Below the pieces are notes generated by a model, which was not told the origin of the DNA, did no database searches, and saw only the letters and a list, made by a program, of their open reading frames with translations. DNA of 64,000 nucleotides from Streptomyces bikiniensis (GTDB lineage Bacteria; Actinomycetota; Actinomycetes; Streptomycetales; Streptomycetaceae). The translations under genes were made by a program, and so were the position numbers. Numbering within the stretch: position 1 is the first letter of the stretch; every line of letters starts with the position of its first letter. The stretch covers positions 62,001 through 126,000 of the forward strand of contig JNWL01000010.1 of the NCBI GenBank assembly GCA_000716465.1, read 5' to 3'. Shown here one piece after another: positions 33,185 through 42,387 of this stretch.

Positions 33185-34112
33185 ACCGGATCCTCGGGTC
33201 CAGGACCGCGTACAGCAGGTCGATGAGCAGACTGGTGATTAGGTAGACGACCACCAGAACGGTGACGAGGCCGACGAGGGTGCTGCCCTCGCGGCGGGTG
33301 ATCGACTCATAGATCAGACCACCGACACCCTTGACGTTGAAGATGCCTTCGGTGACGACCGCGCCGCCCATCAGGGCGCCGATGTCGGTGCCGAGGAAGG
33401 TGACGACGGGGATCATCGAGTTGCGCATGAGGTGGACGCCGATGATCCGGCGCTTCGGCAGACCCTTGGCGACGGCCGTGCGCATGTAGTCGGCGCGCAG
33501 GTTCTCCGCCATGGAGGTGCGGGTGAGCCGCGCCACGTAGGCGAGGGAGAGGCCACCGAGGACGATGGCGGGGGCGATCATCTCGGACAGCAGCTGGTCG
33601 TTGCTGACGTTCGGCTCGATCCAGCCGAGCTGGAAGGCGAACACCATCTTGATCAGGAAGCCGAGCACGAAGACCGGGATCGAGATGATCAGCAGGGTGA
33701 AGATCAGGATCGCGTTGTCGGCCATGCGTCCGGCGCGGAGGCCGGCGACGATGCCGAGGGTGAGGCCGAAGACGAGCTCGAAGGCGAAGGCGAGGGCCGC
33801 CAGCTGGATCGTCACGGGGAATGCGTCCCCCAGGACTTCGGTCACAGGCCGGTCGTTGCGGATCTGCGTGCCGAAATCGAAGTGGAAGACGATTCCACTG
33901 ATGTAGTCCCAGTACTGCTTCAGGATCGGCTGGTCGAGGCCGAGCTTGTGTCTGATCTCCGCGATGGTCGCGGGCGACGCCCCCTTGTCGCCGAAGAGAC
34001 CGGCCACGGGGTCACCGGGCAGGCTGTAGACCATGAGGAAGATCAGCAGGGTTGTCCCGAAGAAAACCGGGATCATCTGGAGCAGTCGTCGTGCGACATA
34101 GCGCCCCATCAT
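33177..34112 (-). CDS. oligopeptide ABC transporter permease, DppB type (operon A)
   Basis: The 311-aa protein starts MMGRYVARRLLQMIPVFFGTTLLIFLMVYSLPGDPVAG, has six helices, the EAA motif RTAVAKGLPKRRIIGVHLMRN, and ends DLLYAVLDPRIRYA. The start is ATG 34112 or ATG 34109; AACGGAGG lies just upstream. It follows the binding-protein gene after 168 bp that contain a 12-bp hairpin. Confidence 0.92.
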   Translation of the reverse strand: MMGRYVARRLLQMIPVFFGTTLLIFLMVYSLPGDPVAGLFGDKGASPATIAEIRHKLGLDQPILKQYWDYISGIVFHFDFGTQIRNDRPVTEVLGDAFPVTIQLAALAFAFELVFGLTLGIVAGLRAGRMADNAILIFTLLIISIPVFVLGFLIKMVFAFQLGWIEPNVSNDQLLSEMIAPAIVLGGLSLAYVARLTRTSMAENLRADYMRTAVAKGLPKRRIIGVHLMRNSMIPVVTFLGTDIGALMGGAVVTEGIFNVKGVGGLIYESITRREGSTLVGLVTVLVVVYLITSLLIDLLYAVLDPRIRYA

Positions 34113-34226
34113 GCCTCCGTTGAGATGTGACGGCCGCAGCCGAGGGCCCTCCCCCGACGCGCCTGCCCGGATTCGGACAGCGCGGTGCCGTGGAAGGGCC
34201 CCCCAGCCGCTGCGTAAGGCGCCGAG

Positions 34227-34253
34227 ACGGGACTGGCGATCCGCCAGTCCCGT
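34227..34253 (-). terminator. hairpin between binding-protein and permease genes (operon A)
   Basis: A perfect 12-bp stem (34227-34238 with 34242-34253) with a 3-nt loop lies 28 bp downstream of the binding-protein stop codon. It is not followed by T residues and probably acts as partial terminator or mRNA stabiliser. Confidence 0.65.
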
Positions 34254-34280
34254 GACGGCATGCGGACTACGCTTTCGGGT

Positions 34281-35918
34281 TTACTTGTGGACCTCGACGC
34301 CGGTCAGGATCGGGTCGCCGTCCTGACCGTAAGCCACGCCCGAAACCTTCTCGGAGTAGCCCGCGTTGACCTTGTAGTACCAGAGCGGGATGGACGGCAT
34401 GTAGTTGACCAGGTCCTTCTCGATGGCCTGGAACTCCTTGACCGACTCCTCCAGCGTGGGAGCGGAGTCCGCCTTCGCGATCTTCGCGTCCAGCTCCTTG
34501 TTGGAGAAGCCACCCTGGTTGCCCGCCGCACCCGTACGGAACAGGTCGGAGATGAAGTTGGCGTTCACCGGGTAGTCGAGCACCCAACCGGAGCGGTAGA
34601 ACGACTTGACCTGCTTGTTCTTGCGGGCCTGCAGGTCGGCCTGGAAGTCCGGCTTGCCGTCACCCGTGCAGGCGACGCCCGTGGACTGGGTGATGGAGTT
34701 GCAGACCGCGTCCACCCACTCCTTGTGGCCGCCGTCGGCGTTGAACTGGATGGAGATCTTGTTGCCGGGAACGCCGCCGCCGGCCTTGATGAGCTCCTTG
34801 GCCTTGGCCGGGTCGAACTTGGTGACGTCGACCGCGTTCGGCTGGTAGCCGAGCACACCCTTGGCGACCCAGCCGGTGGCGGGCTCGCGGGTGCCCTGGA
34901 GCACCGTCTTGGTGATGGTGGCGCGGTCGATGGCCATCGAGAGGCCCTGGATGACCTTCGGGTCGACCTGCTTCGGCTTGCTCCACTGGTCGGCGTAGAA
35001 GGCCACGGCGACGGTCTGGATCGCGGAGTACGCCTGGTCGACGGCGCGGTCGCCGAGGTCCTGGCGGTAGACCGGGAGGTCCTTCGGGGCGAGCTGACGC
35101 AGGACGTCGACGTTGCCCGACTTCAGGTCCTCGTAGGCGGCCTCGAGGGTGGTGTAGTTCTTGAAGACCACACCGCCGTTCTTCGCCTTGTTCGGGCCCT
35201 TGTAGTCGTCGTAGCGGACGATCTCGATCTGCTTCTTGTGGTCCCAGCTCTTGAACTTGTAGGGACCGTTGCCGATCGGCTTCTGACCGGCGGCCTTGGT
35301 GTCCTTGTAGAACGCCTCGGGCAGCGGGGCGAAGACGATGTAGGCGAGCTTGTGGCCGAAGTACGGGACGGCCTTCGCCAGCTCGATGGTGAAGGTGTTC
35401 TCGTCGACGACCTTCAGACCGTCCAGCTTGTCGGCGGTGGGCTTCGCGCCCTCGCCCTCCGGGCTGAGCTTCTCGAAGCCCTTGATGTCGGCGAACCACG
35501 AGCTGAGGCCCATGGCGTTCTTGACGTTGGCGTTCCAGTTCCACGCGTCCACGTAGGACTTGGCGGTGACCGGGGTGCCGTCGTGGAAGGTCCAGCCCGG
35601 CTTGAGCTTGACGGTCCACGTCTTCGAGTCCGTCGTGGTGACCGACTCGGCGTTGATCATCTCCAGCGAACCGTCGGCCTTGTAGTCGACCAGGGTCGAG
35701 AACAGGCCGGCCATGACGGCGGAGCCGTTGGACTCCATCGTGTCGCCGGTGTACAGGGGCTTCTCGGGCTCACCGAGCTCGATGGAGAAGATCCCGTTCG
35801 GGTCAACAGCGCCCTTGGCGTCACCGGCCCCGTCGCTCTTACCCCCGCCACAGGCGGTCGCAGCCAGGGCGACGATGATCGCGCCCGTTACCCACTTGGC
35901 GCTCTTGGCACCGCGCAT
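34281..35918 (-). CDS. oligopeptide-binding lipoprotein, SBP family 5 (operon A; BldKB-like class)
   Basis: The 545-aa lipid-anchored binding protein has the signal sequence SAKWVTGAIIVALAATAC followed by GGGKSDGAGD. Family 5 motifs include VTTTDSKTWTVKLKPGWTFHDGTPVTAKSYVDAWNWN and IQGLSMAIDRATITKTVLQGTREPA. ATG 35918 follows GAGGAGG. In S. coelicolor the developmental bldK peptide importer lies in a comparable place near typA, with a second importer beside it. There, however, a permease gene precedes the binding protein, so I do not assign a bldK name. Imported peptides may serve nutrition or development. Confidence 0.9.
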   Translation of the reverse strand: MRGAKSAKWVTGAIIVALAATACGGGKSDGAGDAKGAVDPNGIFSIELGEPEKPLYTGDTMESNGSAVMAGLFSTLVDYKADGSLEMINAESVTTTDSKTWTVKLKPGWTFHDGTPVTAKSYVDAWNWNANVKNAMGLSSWFADIKGFEKLSPEGEGAKPTADKLDGLKVVDENTFTIELAKAVPYFGHKLAYIVFAPLPEAFYKDTKAAGQKPIGNGPYKFKSWDHKKQIEIVRYDDYKGPNKAKNGGVVFKNYTTLEAAYEDLKSGNVDVLRQLAPKDLPVYRQDLGDRAVDQAYSAIQTVAVAFYADQWSKPKQVDPKVIQGLSMAIDRATITKTVLQGTREPATGWVAKGVLGYQPNAVDVTKFDPAKAKELIKAGGGVPGNKISIQFNADGGHKEWVDAVCNSITQSTGVACTGDGKPDFQADLQARKNKQVKSFYRSGWVLDYPVNANFISDLFRTGAAGNQGGFSNKELDAKIAKADSAPTLEESVKEFQAIEKDLVNYMPSIPLWYYKVNAGYSEKVSGVAYGQDGDPILTGVEVHK

Positions 35919-36490
35919 GGGTTCCTCCTCATGAGTCCACTTTGTCACTACAAGAGGGGCACTCCGAGTTTCGCCGACACCCCTGACGGCTATGCACTCA
36001 AGTGCCCCGAGTGTGCTCGTGAGTCGGCACTCCCCACAGTGCGTGACCCATTGACCCGAGCTCAACGGAGCCAACTATTAAGTACGTCCGGGCCGTAAAC
36101 CACACTTAAGTGGTCTCGTTTTGACAACATCACCACCCCCCGAGGTACCGAAATCCGGACAAAGGGAGTCCAGACAGACACCCCCGAAACGGACTGTTAA
36201 TACACGTTCCGGAGAGCGATGACCGGTATCCGGACACTCCGTCTCTGAATTCGACTTGACGACGGAGCCCCGCACGGCCTCCCCTCCCGGCCCGGCGGGG
36301 GCGCCCGCGAAGGCCCTCGCGGCGCTCTCCGCCGTGAACTTCGCAGGTGATCCGGGTGGCACCCCCGGAGCTTCCCCACCGCGCCCCCGGGGCAATCCCC
36401 GACGACCCTCCGGACAGAGGGTACGACTGAGCCCCGCCGGGGCCGGCGGGGCTCGGTCGTACGTCCGGAACCGGTCCAACCGGTTCGGTG
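35919..36490. other. 572-bp intergenic region upstream of operon A
   Basis: I see no gene here. It holds the typA terminator (36421-36462), a second hairpin (36468-36486), and presumably the promoter of operon A. It is distinctly AT-richer than its surroundings between 36060 and 36260. It contains a perfect 10-bp palindrome CACTTAAGTG (36103-36112) and, on the minus strand, TTGTCA (36127-36122) as a possible -35 without a convincing -10. Confidence 0.6.
36421..36462 (-). terminator. strong typA terminator
   Basis: A 20-bp stem with a single G.U wobble (36421-36440 with 36443-36462) lies about 30 bp after the typA stop. The 36468-36486 hairpin (8-bp stem, GAACCGGT/ACCGGTTC) precedes it. Confidence 0.85.
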
Positions 36491-38392
<1,902 letters not shown>

Positions 38393-38695
38393 GGGTGGCT
38401 TGCGCTTCTCTCGGATCGTGGGAATCGGCGTCAGTTCCTCTTACGCCCGCCGGGCGGACGCGCCACGGCTGTCTCCCATGGTACGGGGCCGTCGTGCAAG
38501 AGGCTTCCCCGCCCGGGTTCCGAGAGGGTCTACTGGAAGGTTGCGAGGGTGTGGGGGAGGCGGTGCGGCCGGGTCAAGGGGCCGACGCGATCCTGCCCGC
38601 CGGGATCACCGGCGGGCAAGGAAGTTGAGCTGGTTCTGAGGTTGTGACCTGCACTTTCAGCCGCTTCGGCGCTTTCGGCGGTTTCGTGCCGGGCG
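38393..38695. other. 303-bp intergenic region between the orphan binding-protein gene and typA
   Basis: I see no gene here. It contains the hairpin at 38594-38618, likely the end of the upstream transcript, and should contain the typA promoter, which I cannot place. Confidence 0.6.
38594..38618 (-). terminator. terminator of the orphan binding-protein gene
   Basis: A perfect 10-bp stem (TGCCCGCCGG at 38594-38603 with 38609-38618) and a 5-nt loop lie 78 bp after the gene. Confidence 0.65.
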
Positions 38696-41188
38696 CTAGC
38701 CCTGCTTCCGGCCGGTCGCCCCGGTCCCCTCGGGGCCCTTGGCGGTCTCCTTCTTCTCGAAGCCGATGTCCTGGTAGCGGGGGGCGGCGAAGCCCCAGGC
38801 CCCGGCGTTCACCAGATCGGCCCTGGCGGCGACCAGCTGGGGGCGCTGGTAGAGGGGGATGGAGCCGGCCGCGGCCCAGATCCGGGCGTCGGCCTGGCGG
38901 ACCAGCTCCAGGGCCTCCTCCTCGTCGAGGGTGCCCGCCGCCTGGTCGAAGAGCTGGTCGATGCGGTCGGTGCCGACCCGGGAGTAGTTCTGCTCGACCA
39001 TGAGCGAGCCGTCCGAGGCGGGCTCGGGCTTGGCGAAGATCGGCCGGGCGTCGGTCGCGGGGAAGGCGGAGGCGGGCCAGGAGTAGAGGGCCAGGTCGTA
39101 GTCGCCCGAGGCGATGTGGTCCTTGAAGAAGCTCTCGTCGGGGACCTTGGTGACCTCGGTGCGGATGCCGACCGCGTCGAGCATCCGGACGATCCGGTCC
39201 CCCACGGTCCGCAGCGACTCGGAGCCGGGCCCGGACGGCAGGACGAAGCGGAGGCTGAGCGCCTTGCCGTCCTTGCCGAGGGCCTGCTTCGCCCCGGGGA
39301 CGGCGGCGGGCGCGGCGGTGCCGCGCGGGGCGTAGGCCCCGGCCACGCCCCGGTCGGGCCGGGCGGCCTGCGGGACGCCGGCCCGGGCGGCGGAGCCCGC
39401 ACCGACGTCGAGGGCGCCGGGGCGGGCGTCCAGGGCCCCGGGGCGGGCGTCGAGGGGTTCCACCCGGGTGTCGAGGGCTTCCGCGCGGGCCTGGAGGGCG
39501 GCGCCCTGGAGCGCGGCGGAGGGGGCAGGGGCGAGGACGCGGGCGGCGCTCTGGGGGTCGCCGGGGGCGGGGGCGGCCCGGTCGGGGACGGCCCGGCGGT
39601 CGCCGGGCTTGTCGTCGCCGACGATGTAGAGGCCCTCGTCCGAGGGGGCGTCCCCGGAGGCGTCGTCGCTCTTCTTCTCGGCGTCGGCGGGGGCGGTGGG
39701 ACTGCTCTTCGCGGGCTTCTCCGACGCCTCCTTCCCGGTCCCCTCCTTCTCCGCCTCGCTGCCCGCCTTCGTGCCGGCGGGCAGCTCGGCCCCGCCGGGG
39801 ACCCAGCCGGCGTCGGCGAGGAGCGCCCGTGCCTCCTGGGTGTCCTGGCCGCCGAGGGCGTCGCTGCCGTCCTTGTACGCGGCCTGGCCCGCGAGGGCCA
39901 GGTGGCTGCCGGGGGGCTTCGCCGGGAGGCCGAGCGGCTTGAGCACGGTTTCGGCCAGCTCTTGGCGGTCGATGGCGCGGGCCACCGCGCGCCGCACCCG
40001 CTCGTCGGAGAGCGGCCCGGACTCGCCGTTCAGCGAGAGCTGGGTGTAGGCGGGCTCCAGGGACTTGCGGACCACGTACTTCGCGAGGGTGTCCTGCGCG
40101 CTCGCGTACCGGGCGATCGCCTCCTGGTTCTTCTTGCGGGCGGCCCGGACCTCCTCGGCCTTCTCCTCGTCGGAGCCGTGGGCGAGGGCCCAGGACCTCA
40201 GGGCCTTGGAGGGGGTGATCGAGGAGCCGGGGCCGTGGGCGAGGGCGGCCTGCGCGCCGTTCCGTCCGGCGCGGGCGTCCTTGAGCGCCAGGGAGATCCG
40301 CTCGGCCGTGGAGCGGTCGATCTCGGCCAGGTCGAGGGTGCCCCCGGCGAGGGCGTCCGCCCGGTCGGACCGGGGGACGGGCTTGAGGACGACGGTGTCG
40401 AGCTTGGCGGCCTGCCCCCACCAGCGGGGGTTGCGGGCGAGGGTGACGTCGCCGCCCCCGGTGTCGACCGACTTCAGCAGGAACGGTCCCGCGGTGGCCT
40501 TGAGGGTGGTGCGGGCGCCGTCGTTGAAGGCCTCCGGGGACCCCATGACCTGCTTCGGGTAGAGCGGGGTGAAGAGGGACTGCCAGTCGGCGTAGGGCTT
40601 GGCGAAGGTGACCCGCACCTCCAGGTCGTTCCTGCCCCGCTCGATCTTCTCGATCCGCTCGTAGCCGGAGTTCCGGGCGGTCCAGTACGCGGTGTCGCGG
40701 CCGCTCAGGGCCCGCCACTGGGCGACGAAGTCGGGCGCCCCGATCTCGCGTCCGTCGCTCCACACGGCCTGCTGGTTGAGCTTGTAGAGGACGACCTGCT
40801 TGGGCTCGGTCTCGACGACCTGCGCGGACTCCAGGTAGTCGGGGTTCCGCTGCGGCCGGCCCCGCTGGTCGAGGGTGTAGAGGGCGGGGAGCACGGCTCC
40901 GGCGATGCGGGAGGTGGTGGCGTCGGCGTCGGCCTGGAAGGCGTTGAGGGTGGTGGGGGCGGCGTCGACGGCCCAGCGCAGGGTGCCGCCGTCGGCGACC
41001 CGGTCGCGCGGGGCGGGCGCGTTGTCCTGGGCGGCGACCGGGGCGGCGTCGGCGTCCTCGTCCGCGCTGCATCCGGCGAGGACGGTGACGGCGAGGACGG
41101 CGCTGGTGAGGGTGGCGACGGTACGGAGCGTCCGGGAGCGGGGGCTCTTGGGGCATGTCCCCCCGTGAGGGGCGCCGATCTGGGACAT
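38696..41188 (-). CDS. orphan SBP family 5 lipoprotein (LpqW-like) with large low-complexity insertion
   Basis: The 830-aa lipoprotein has a signal sequence with lipobox VTVLAGC (Cys near 40). The N-terminal SBP lobe is GTLRWAVDAAPTTLNAF...LNQQAVWSDGREIGAPDFVAQWRAL, and it continues to SDERVRRAVARAIDRQELAETVLKPLG. An insertion of roughly 180 residues (about 460-640) rich in Ala, Pro, Asp and Lys follows, including repeated PLDARPGALDARPGALD. The C-terminal lobe then resumes (LSLRFVLPSGPGSESLRTVGDRIV...FFKDHIASGDYDLALYSWPASAFP). The family includes mycobacterial LpqW, linked to cell-envelope glycolipid control. No permease genes adjoin it. ATG 41188 follows AAGGGG. Confidence 0.82.
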   Translation of the reverse strand: MSQIGAPHGGTCPKSPRSRTLRTVATLTSAVLAVTVLAGCSADEDADAAPVAAQDNAPAPRDRVADGGTLRWAVDAAPTTLNAFQADADATTSRIAGAVLPALYTLDQRGRPQRNPDYLESAQVVETEPKQVVLYKLNQQAVWSDGREIGAPDFVAQWRALSGRDTAYWTARNSGYERIEKIERGRNDLEVRVTFAKPYADWQSLFTPLYPKQVMGSPEAFNDGARTTLKATAGPFLLKSVDTGGGDVTLARNPRWWGQAAKLDTVVLKPVPRSDRADALAGGTLDLAEIDRSTAERISLALKDARAGRNGAQAALAHGPGSSITPSKALRSWALAHGSDEEKAEEVRAARKKNQEAIARYASAQDTLAKYVVRKSLEPAYTQLSLNGESGPLSDERVRRAVARAIDRQELAETVLKPLGLPAKPPGSHLALAGQAAYKDGSDALGGQDTQEARALLADAGWVPGGAELPAGTKAGSEAEKEGTGKEASEKPAKSSPTAPADAEKKSDDASGDAPSDEGLYIVGDDKPGDRRAVPDRAAPAPGDPQSAARVLAPAPSAALQGAALQARAEALDTRVEPLDARPGALDARPGALDVGAGSAARAGVPQAARPDRGVAGAYAPRGTAAPAAVPGAKQALGKDGKALSLRFVLPSGPGSESLRTVGDRIVRMLDAVGIRTEVTKVPDESFFKDHIASGDYDLALYSWPASAFPATDARPIFAKPEPASDGSLMVEQNYSRVGTDRIDQLFDQAAGTLDEEEALELVRQADARIWAAAGSIPLYQRPQLVAARADLVNAGAWGFAAPRYQDIGFEKKETAKGPEGTGATGRKQG

Positions 41189-41335
41189 GTCTGTACCCCT
41201 TCGTCCAGATTCATTCCATTTGGGGATGATCACACCTACTGTTCATCCACTGAAAAGGAGGAAGGGAATCCGGCCAGGGCGACACGACGGAACGGCCGAA
41301 AAACGCCACTCGGGCGGCCCAACGGGGGCCGGTGG

Positions 41336-42220
41336 TCAGGCCGCGGCCCGACTTTCGCCGCCCTTCGCTTCCGCCCCCGCCCCCGCGCCCGCGCTCCAGC
41401 GGCCGAGGACGGGCTCGGCCAGGGTGCGGGCGGCGAGGCACAGGGTCTGGCCGTGCCGGGCGAAGAGCTCGTCGCGCGAGGTGAAGCGGCCCAGGTCGGT
41501 CCTGAGGTGGGCGGACAGGTCGCAGGGGGCGGAGCCGGCGCACGCCGGCGGCGCGTCCCAGTCGACGGCGGTCCGGGCCACCGCCTCGAAGAGCGTCTCG
41601 GGGCCGGAGTTCGTGAAGCCCCCGCCCCCGGCCGGAGCGCCGCCGTCCGCCCCGGGCCCGTCCACCCTTGACCAGTCCGTCCCGGACCCGTCCGCCCCTG
41701 ACCCGTCCGCCCCGGACCCGCGCGTCCCGTGGCCCGCGAAGAGGTCGGCCACCGGGACCCAGGCCCCGTCGAGCAGGAACTCCGGCCACGCGAGGAGCAC
41801 GTCCTCGGGCACGAGGGGGCGCAGCCCCGGGAAGCGCGGGTACCAGAAGGCGCCGTCGACCAGCAGGCCCCGGACCCGCGTGGGCACGCCGAGGGAACGG
41901 GCCACCGCCTCCAGGACCGCCATGCGCTGGCTGCACGAGCCCCGGCCGAGCCGCAGCGTCCGTGACACCCGGCGCAGGTCGTCCACGGAGTACACCGGGC
42001 GCACGGCGGAGGCGATGATCCCGTGCGCGGTCCGGAGCCGCTCGCGGTCCGTCACCGCGCCCCGCGCCCGCGCCGCGCGCCGCACCCGGTCCGCGAAGGC
42101 GGCGGTCAGGGGGTGTTCCAGGTCGAGGATCGCCGTGGGCCGGGTCGACCCCGGGGCGTCCTCCGCCGGGACGGGCTCCGGCGCGGCGGACCGGAAGGGC
42201 ATCAGAAGACGGCTGGTCAT
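41336..42220 (-). CDS. transglutaminase-like protein with apparently missing catalytic His
   Basis: The 294-aa cytosolic protein has a transglutaminase-core-like block. The putative nucleophile is in GRGSCSQRMAVLEAVARSLGVPTRVRGLLVDG (about 93-124). The second block reads DVLLAWPEFLLDGAWVPVADLF, in which the His-Ala-Trp of active transglutaminases appears as Leu-Ala-Trp. A Gly/Ser/Asp-rich insertion (GSGADGSGADGSG...) follows at about 170-195. ATG 42220 has GGGGAG 7 nt upstream. It is divergent from the TPM-domain gene. The function is unknown; it may be a binding or scaffold version of the fold. Confidence 0.7.
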   Translation of the reverse strand: MTSRLLMPFRSAAPEPVPAEDAPGSTRPTAILDLEHPLTAAFADRVRRAARARGAVTDRERLRTAHGIIASAVRPVYSVDDLRRVSRTLRLGRGSCSQRMAVLEAVARSLGVPTRVRGLLVDGAFWYPRFPGLRPLVPEDVLLAWPEFLLDGAWVPVADLFAGHGTRGSGADGSGADGSGTDWSRVDGPGADGGAPAGGGGFTNSGPETLFEAVARTAVDWDAPPACAGSAPCDLSAHLRTDLGRFTSRDELFARHGQTLCLAARTLAEPVLGRWSAGAGAGAEAKGGESRAAA

Positions 42221-42371
42221 GGTGGGCTCCCCCTCTGCCGGTGATGGCGGGCCCATCCTCCCCCGGGCCGCGCGGCCCGGAGACCGCGGGGTCGCGAAAA
42301 CCGGGGGTACGGGCGGCCTCCCGGCGGCCTCCGGACGGCTCGGCCCGGTCGCGGGTGGACATACCCGGACA

Positions 42372-42387
42372 TAGCCTCGCGTGTGTG
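42372..42387 (+). promoter_or_regulatory. -10 box giving a leaderless start of the TPM-domain gene
   Basis: TAGCCT (42372-42377) is followed after 7 nt by GTG 42385, with no Shine-Dalgarno sequence. Confidence 0.45.

Noticed and set aside
34281..35918. Naming operon A bldK
   Set aside because: Proximity to typA fits, but in bldK a permease gene precedes the binding-protein gene and the order here is binding protein first. Sequence comparison would be needed.
36240..36420. Short open frames in the region before operon A
   Set aside because: They have no ribosome binding site, no domain, and random-looking Pro/Gly composition; the region is better explained as regulatory.
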